NCBI RefSeq assembly: GCF_013177695.1 | Contig: NZ_WOEY01000128.1 | Location: forward strand, 1-64,000 | Direction of reading: 5' to 3' | Length of the DNA stretch: 64,000 bases | From: Paraburkholderia solitsugae | GTDB taxonomy: Bacteria > Pseudomonadota > Gammaproteobacteria > Burkholderiales > Burkholderiaceae | Part shown: in pieces, positions 60,815-64,000 of the stretch | Layout: each line of letters opens with the position of its first letter | How positions within the stretch are numbered: position 1 is the stretch's first letter | Translations under genes and position numbers: made by a program | The notes under the pieces: generated by a model | What the model was told of the DNA's origin: nothing | The model's input: the letters and a program-made list of their open reading frames with translations, nothing else | Databases searched by the model: none

Positions 60815-61702
60815 CTACGCGGACGCCGCCGCCCCGCGCGTTTGCGGGCGCAGCGACAAATCCTGCACCATCTGCGCGGCCAGATAATCGCACGTAGGCC
60901 GGTCCGATTTGGCGCTGCGCGCCACCACGATTTCCAGCGGCGCGATCTTCGGCAAGCCTTGCGCTTCGCCGAGTATCGCCAGCCGCGGCGGTACGCTGCA
61001 ACGCGTGAGCGCAATCACCGACAGCCCCGCGTCCACCGTCGCCACTAATCCCATCAAACTTGCGCTGCTAAACGCCGCCCGATAGCGGATGCGCGCACCG
61101 TCCAGCGCAGCCAGCGTATGCTGGCGCGCGACACAACCCGGCTCGTAAAGCCCGACCGGCAAAGGCGACGCCGCCAGCACCGGCGTATCCACCGACGCCC
61201 CCACCCACACCATCGGCTCGCTGCGCACGAATTCGCCACGCAATTTGCGGTCACGCGTGACGAAGGCGAGATCGATCTTGTTGTCCGCCAGCATCGGTGC
61301 GAGCGACGTGCTCTGCGCGCAGACAATCTCGATCTCCACGTGCGGATACAGATTTGAAAAGCGCCGCAACACCGGCGACAACAGCGACGACACGTAATCG
61401 TCCGGTGCGCCGAGCACCACCCGCCCGGTCACCTCGGGCCGCACGATCGCCGACCACGCCTCCTCATGCAACGCCAGCACGCGCCGCGCGTATTCGAGCA
61501 GCGTATTGCCGGGCCGTGTAAGCGAAAGATTGCGCGTGTTGCGCGCAAACAGCGTGGTGCCGAGCATGGTTTCGAGCCGCTTGATCTGCATGCTGACCGC
61601 CGCCTGCGAGCGGTGCACCGTAGTCGACGCCTTCGTGAAGCTGCCCGTTTCCACCACCGCGACGAAGGTGCGCAGCAAATCGACGTCGAATTCGGGGTGC
61701 AT
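60815..61702 (-). CDS. LysR family transcriptional regulator
   Basis: A 295-residue regulator. DNA-binding domain at 8-65: DLLRTFVAVVETGSFTKAST, HRSQAAVSMQIKRLE, GTTLFARNTR. The effector domain follows with VVLGAPDDYVSSLL and LAFVTRD. The DDY/SS pattern is close to the LrhA/HexA branch. Divergent from the EamA exporter gene by about 100 bases, so that gene is the likely target. Confidence 0.9.
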   Translation of the reverse strand: MHPEFDVDLLRTFVAVVETGSFTKASTTVHRSQAAVSMQIKRLETMLGTTLFARNTRNLSLTRPGNTLLEYARRVLALHEEAWSAIVRPEVTGRVVLGAPDDYVSSLLSPVLRRFSNLYPHVEIEIVCAQSTSLAPMLADNKIDLAFVTRDRKLRGEFVRSEPMVWVGASVDTPVLAASPLPVGLYEPGCVARQHTLAALDGARIRYRAAFSSASLMGLVATVDAGLSVIALTRCSVPPRLAILGEAQGLPKIAPLEIVVARSAKSDRPTCDYLAAQMVQDLSLRPQTRGAAASA

Positions 61703-61803
61703 GATTTATCAATCCAGCTTATGGAATTACTCAATTTAATTCGTTTGCCGGTGCCGCGCAAGCCGCGCAATACTTGTGGCTCCACCTTATGGAGCCGCAT
61801 CGC

Positions 61804-62724
61804 ATGTCCCTCACCCAACGTCAACAAGGCGCCATCACGCTGGCCAGCGGCGGGCTTCTGATGGGCACGCTCGGCATCTTCGTCGAGGAAGCGCGGCTCG
61901 GCGCGCTGACGCTGGTGTTCTTTCGCTGCCTGTTCGGTTTCCTCTCGCTCGCCGCGTATTGCGCGTGGAAAGGATTCTTCACACGCGCGCATTTCACGCG
62001 GCGCACCGTCGCGCTGGCGTTGATCTCCGGCGTGTTGATGGTCACGCAGTGGGTCGGTTTCTTCGACGCGATTCATCGCACCAGTATTGCGGTGGCGACG
62101 GTGGTGTTTCATGTGCAGCCGTTCTGGGTCGTGCTGATGGGCGCGGCGCTATTCAACGAGCGCCTCGGCGCCGACCGGCTCGGCTGGATCGCGACCGCGT
62201 TCGTCGGACTTGTTTTGGCCTCGGGCGTCGCGGCCGCCGGGAGTCTGCAGGGACACGCGAGCTATCTGATCGGGATCGGCGAGGCCTTGGCTGGGTCAGT
62301 GCTGTATGCGAGTGTCACGCTGATCGCCAAAGGGCTCGGCAATTTGCGGCCGCATTTGCTGACGCTCGCGCAATGCGCGGTCGGCGTGGTGTGCCTGCCG
62401 TTCATTGCGCCGCTCACTGCCGTGCACATTGGGCCGATGCAGTGGTTCTGGCTGGTCGGCATGGGCGTGCTGCATACGGGGCTCTCGTATGTGCTGATCT
62501 ACGGCGCGCTGCCGAAGCTGACCACGCCGATCATCGCCGTGCTGCTGTTCGTCTATCCGCTGACGGCGATCGTGGTCGATGCGGTTGTGTATGGGCGGGC
62601 GCTGTCGCTACCGCAACTCGCGGGCATGGTATTGATCGTCGTCGCCAGCCTCGGCGTGAATCTCGGCTGGCCGTTGCTTTCGATGCTGCGTCCCGGCGGA
62701 CGGGCGCGGCATCACGCGGATTGA
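61804..62724 (+). CDS. EamA/DMT family transporter
   Basis: A 306-residue ten-helix drug/metabolite exporter of two EamA repeats. MGTLGIFVEEARLGALTLVF begins repeat 1; IGIGEALAGSVLYASVTLIAK begins repeat 2. The ATG at 61804 follows a GGAG; an ATG at 61789 (MEPHR) is possible. Divergent from a LysR regulator, suggesting regulated efflux of a metabolite or amino acid. Confidence 0.88.
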   Translation: MSLTQRQQGAITLASGGLLMGTLGIFVEEARLGALTLVFFRCLFGFLSLAAYCAWKGFFTRAHFTRRTVALALISGVLMVTQWVGFFDAIHRTSIAVATVVFHVQPFWVVLMGAALFNERLGADRLGWIATAFVGLVLASGVAAAGSLQGHASYLIGIGEALAGSVLYASVTLIAKGLGNLRPHLLTLAQCAVGVVCLPFIAPLTAVHIGPMQWFWLVGMGVLHTGLSYVLIYGALPKLTTPIIAVLLFVYPLTAIVVDAVVYGRALSLPQLAGMVLIVVASLGVNLGWPLLSMLRPGGRARHHAD

Positions 62725-62757
62725 GCTTTGAGCAGTAGGCCGGCGGCGCCAGACTGG

Positions 62758-62806
62758 TTGCACGCCAGTCGCACGCCAGTCGCACGCCAGTTGCACGCCG
62801 GTTGCA
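62758..62806 (+). repeat. 11-base tandem repeat
   Basis: Four near-identical copies of (t/t-c)gcacgccag beginning at about 62758: TTGCACGCCAG, TCGCACGCCAG, TCGCACGCCAG, TTGCACGCCGG, then a partial TTGCAG. They lie just after the EamA gene. Too short and regular to be a CRISPR; a slippage-type minisatellite. Confidence 0.8.
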
Positions 62807-62901
62807 GTGACCGCGCGACAGTTAGCGTTCGCGGCATCAGCTTTCATTTCGCCGAAAAAAAACCTGCAGAAACCCCGCATTTTCCATTCAGCCTGCACAA
62901 T

Positions 62902-62924
62902 CGAGAATCGTTCTCGTTTATAAT
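62902..62924 (+). promoter_or_regulatory. Fur box with overlapping promoter
   Basis: CGAGAA-TCG-TTCTCG (62902-62916) is a perfect 6-3-6 palindrome; TATAAT follows at 62919-62924. Fur-iron binding would cover the spacer of this promoter, matching iron repression of the TonB receptor downstream. Confidence 0.8.
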
Positions 62925-63119
62925 TTCAAGACATTACGAGCCGGGCACTGATCCGGCTTCTGCCGCACCTCCCGTCCCCACATCGACATGCCATTCCGAG
63001 GCAGCCGATGTCACGTCAGCGCATCTCGCACGCTGACGCACGGCACCCCGGCCGTTTCAATTTTCGAATTCATTCGACAGCAACAGGGGAATCACCACTT
63101 CAACTCGCTTGACCGACCA

Positions 63120-63140
63120 CACGGCCCTTGCCGGGCCGTG
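63120..63140 (+). repeat. Hairpin in the TonB receptor leader
   Basis: CACGGCCC-TTGCC-GGGCCGTG, a perfect 8-base stem, about 110 bases before the receptor start. A seven-T run occurs 16 bases after it, too distant for a classical terminator; it might be an attenuator or shape translation. Confidence 0.5.
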
Positions 63141-63247
63141 CGCGCCTGCTTGCGCTTTTTTTGCGCCCGCCTGGCGCTTTTGCGTCACCGCTTCCGCTGC
63201 ACACGAAAACCAATAGCACCACCGATCCACACTCGAAGAACGTCGCC

Positions 63248-64000
63248 ATGAACGTCAATAAGAATACTTACCGCGCATTGCTGCTCGCCACGTCTCTTGC
63301 CAGCGCCAAACCTTTGCTGGCGCAGGAAACGACGCCCACCGCCGGCGCCGCCGACGGCACCCTGCCCGCCATCGCCGTCAAAGCCGCCGCCGATCGCTCG
63401 TACGACTCAAGCACCTCGAACACAGCGACGAAGATGAACATGTCGCTAATGGACGTGCCGCAAACGGTCAACGTCGTGCCGCGCGCGCTGCTCGACGAAC
63501 AGAACGCCACCTCGTTGCAGGACGCATTGCGCAATGTGCCGGGTATCGGCTTTTCGGTCGGCGACGGCCAGCGTGACCAGATCACCTTGCGCGGCTTCAA
63601 CAACATCACCGATCAATACGTCGACGGCATTCGCGACGATGCGCTTTACTACCGCGATCTGTCGAACGTGGAGCGCGTCGACGTCCTGAAGGGGCCCGCG
63701 GCCGTGCTCTATGGACGCGGCTCGGCCGGCGGCCTGATCAACCGCGTCCTGAAGAAGCCGACGGCGGATCCACAGCAAGCCGTGGGCGTGACGCTCGGCA
63801 CCGAAGGCGAACGGCGCGGCGAATTCGATCTCGGCTGGAATGCGAACGACACCGCGCGATTTCGCATCACCGGTGCCGCCGAAAACTCGAACAGCTTTCG
63901 CGATCAGTTCCAGTTGAATCGCCAGGCCGTGGCGCCGTCCGCGCAATTCCGCATCGATAAAGACACCACGCTCAATCTCGAAGCCGACTATCTGCACGAC
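63248..64000 (+). CDS. TonB-dependent siderophore receptor, N-terminal part
   Basis: First 251 codons of an outer-membrane receptor; the gene runs off the right edge and its frame is open to the end. The signal peptide ends near ..PLLAQE. The plug domain is clear: MDVPQTVNVVPRALLDEQNA, LQDALRNVPGIGFSVGDGQR, ITLRGFN, YVDGIRDDALYYRDLSNVER, and VDVLKGPAAVLYGRGSAGG, then the first barrel strands. These are marks of FpvA/FhuE/Fiu-like catecholate or hydroxamate siderophore receptors. A Fur box with promoter is 330 bases upstream. Confidence 0.92.
   Translation, partial: MNVNKNTYRALLLATSLASAKPLLAQETTPTAGAADGTLPAIAVKAAADRSYDSSTSNTATKMNMSLMDVPQTVNVVPRALLDEQNATSLQDALRNVPGIGFSVGDGQRDQITLRGFNNITDQYVDGIRDDALYYRDLSNVERVDVLKGPAAVLYGRGSAGGLINRVLKKPTADPQQAVGVTLGTEGERRGEFDLGWNANDTARFRITGAAENSNSFRDQFQLNRQAVAPSAQFRIDKDTTLNLEADYLHD

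Larger units (their letters stand above)
62725..63247. other. Intergenic region and long leader of the TonB receptor
   Basis: No gene supported in 523 bases. It contains the short tandem repeat at 62758-62806, the Fur box and -10 at 62902-62924, and a hairpin at 63120-63140 followed by a pyrimidine-rich stretch. The transcript from that promoter would have a leader of about 320 bases. Confidence 0.55.

Noticed and set aside
62758..62806. CRISPR-like short repeats
   Set aside because: The 11-base units are directly adjacent with no spacers; no cas genes.

Overview
The window looks like a piece of a Burkholderiaceae genome, most probably Paraburkholderia. The grounds are high GC with GC-rich third codon positions, a Burkholderia-type 16-strand porin start, cyanide-insensitive-type cytochrome bd, many ABC/TRAP/MFS importers, and Udh/GarD/KdgD/GarL genes of beta-proteobacterial type. 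I saw no rRNA, tRNA, IS element, prophage or CRISPR array; it reads as metabolic chromosome, not a mobile island.

1-19.6 kb is a nearly complete pectin/uronate/aldarate island: an exported GH28 polygalacturonase, three importers (TRAP DctPQM, GudP-like MFS, ExuT-like MFS), uronate dehydrogenase plus a divergent paralogue, an aldarolactonase, galactarate dehydratase, and then both known fates of 5-keto-4-deoxyglucarate: dehydratase plus ketoglutarate-semialdehyde dehydrogenase (to 2-oxoglutarate), and GarL aldolase plus GarR reductase (to pyruvate and glycerate). A FadR-type GntR regulator sits in the middle. Eight copies of one imperfect palindrome, TTrTACG-N4-CGTAynA, lie in the intergenic regions and tie the island into one probable regulon.

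19.8-37.8 kb is mixed: a DUF2867 protein, a haloperoxidase-type hydrolase, a decayed toxin with an intact antitoxin, an IclR/acyl-CoA dehydrogenase/CoA-transferase group, cydAB with a small DUF2474 partner, a NarL-type regulator facing a hybrid histidine kinase, a sigma-70-like protein, a 1136-residue GMC oxidoreductase-alpha/beta hydrolase fusion whose hydrolase nucleophile is Cys, an orphan binding protein and a membrane protein.

37.8-50.7 kb is the most unusual part. Two complete polar-amino-acid ABC importers, each followed by its own HutC-type repressor, face each other. The second operon also contains an aromatic ammonia-lyase homologue in which exactly the Ala-Ser-Gly triad that forms the MIO cofactor is missing. 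That is the hallmark of ergothionase, which removes trimethylamine from ergothioneine. The first importer is divergent from an Fe(II)/2-oxoglutarate oxygenase overlapping a FAD-linked oxidase. Both importer promoters carry HutC-family GT-N-TA-N-AC operators.

50.7-64 kb has an ICMT-like methyltransferase, an arylamine N-acetyltransferase, then a Fur-box-preceded operon (OprB-like porin, exported beta-propeller, Tat-exported DyP peroxidase, ferric ABC importer), a LysR/EamA pair, and the start of a TonB-dependent siderophore receptor behind a second Fur box and a long leader.
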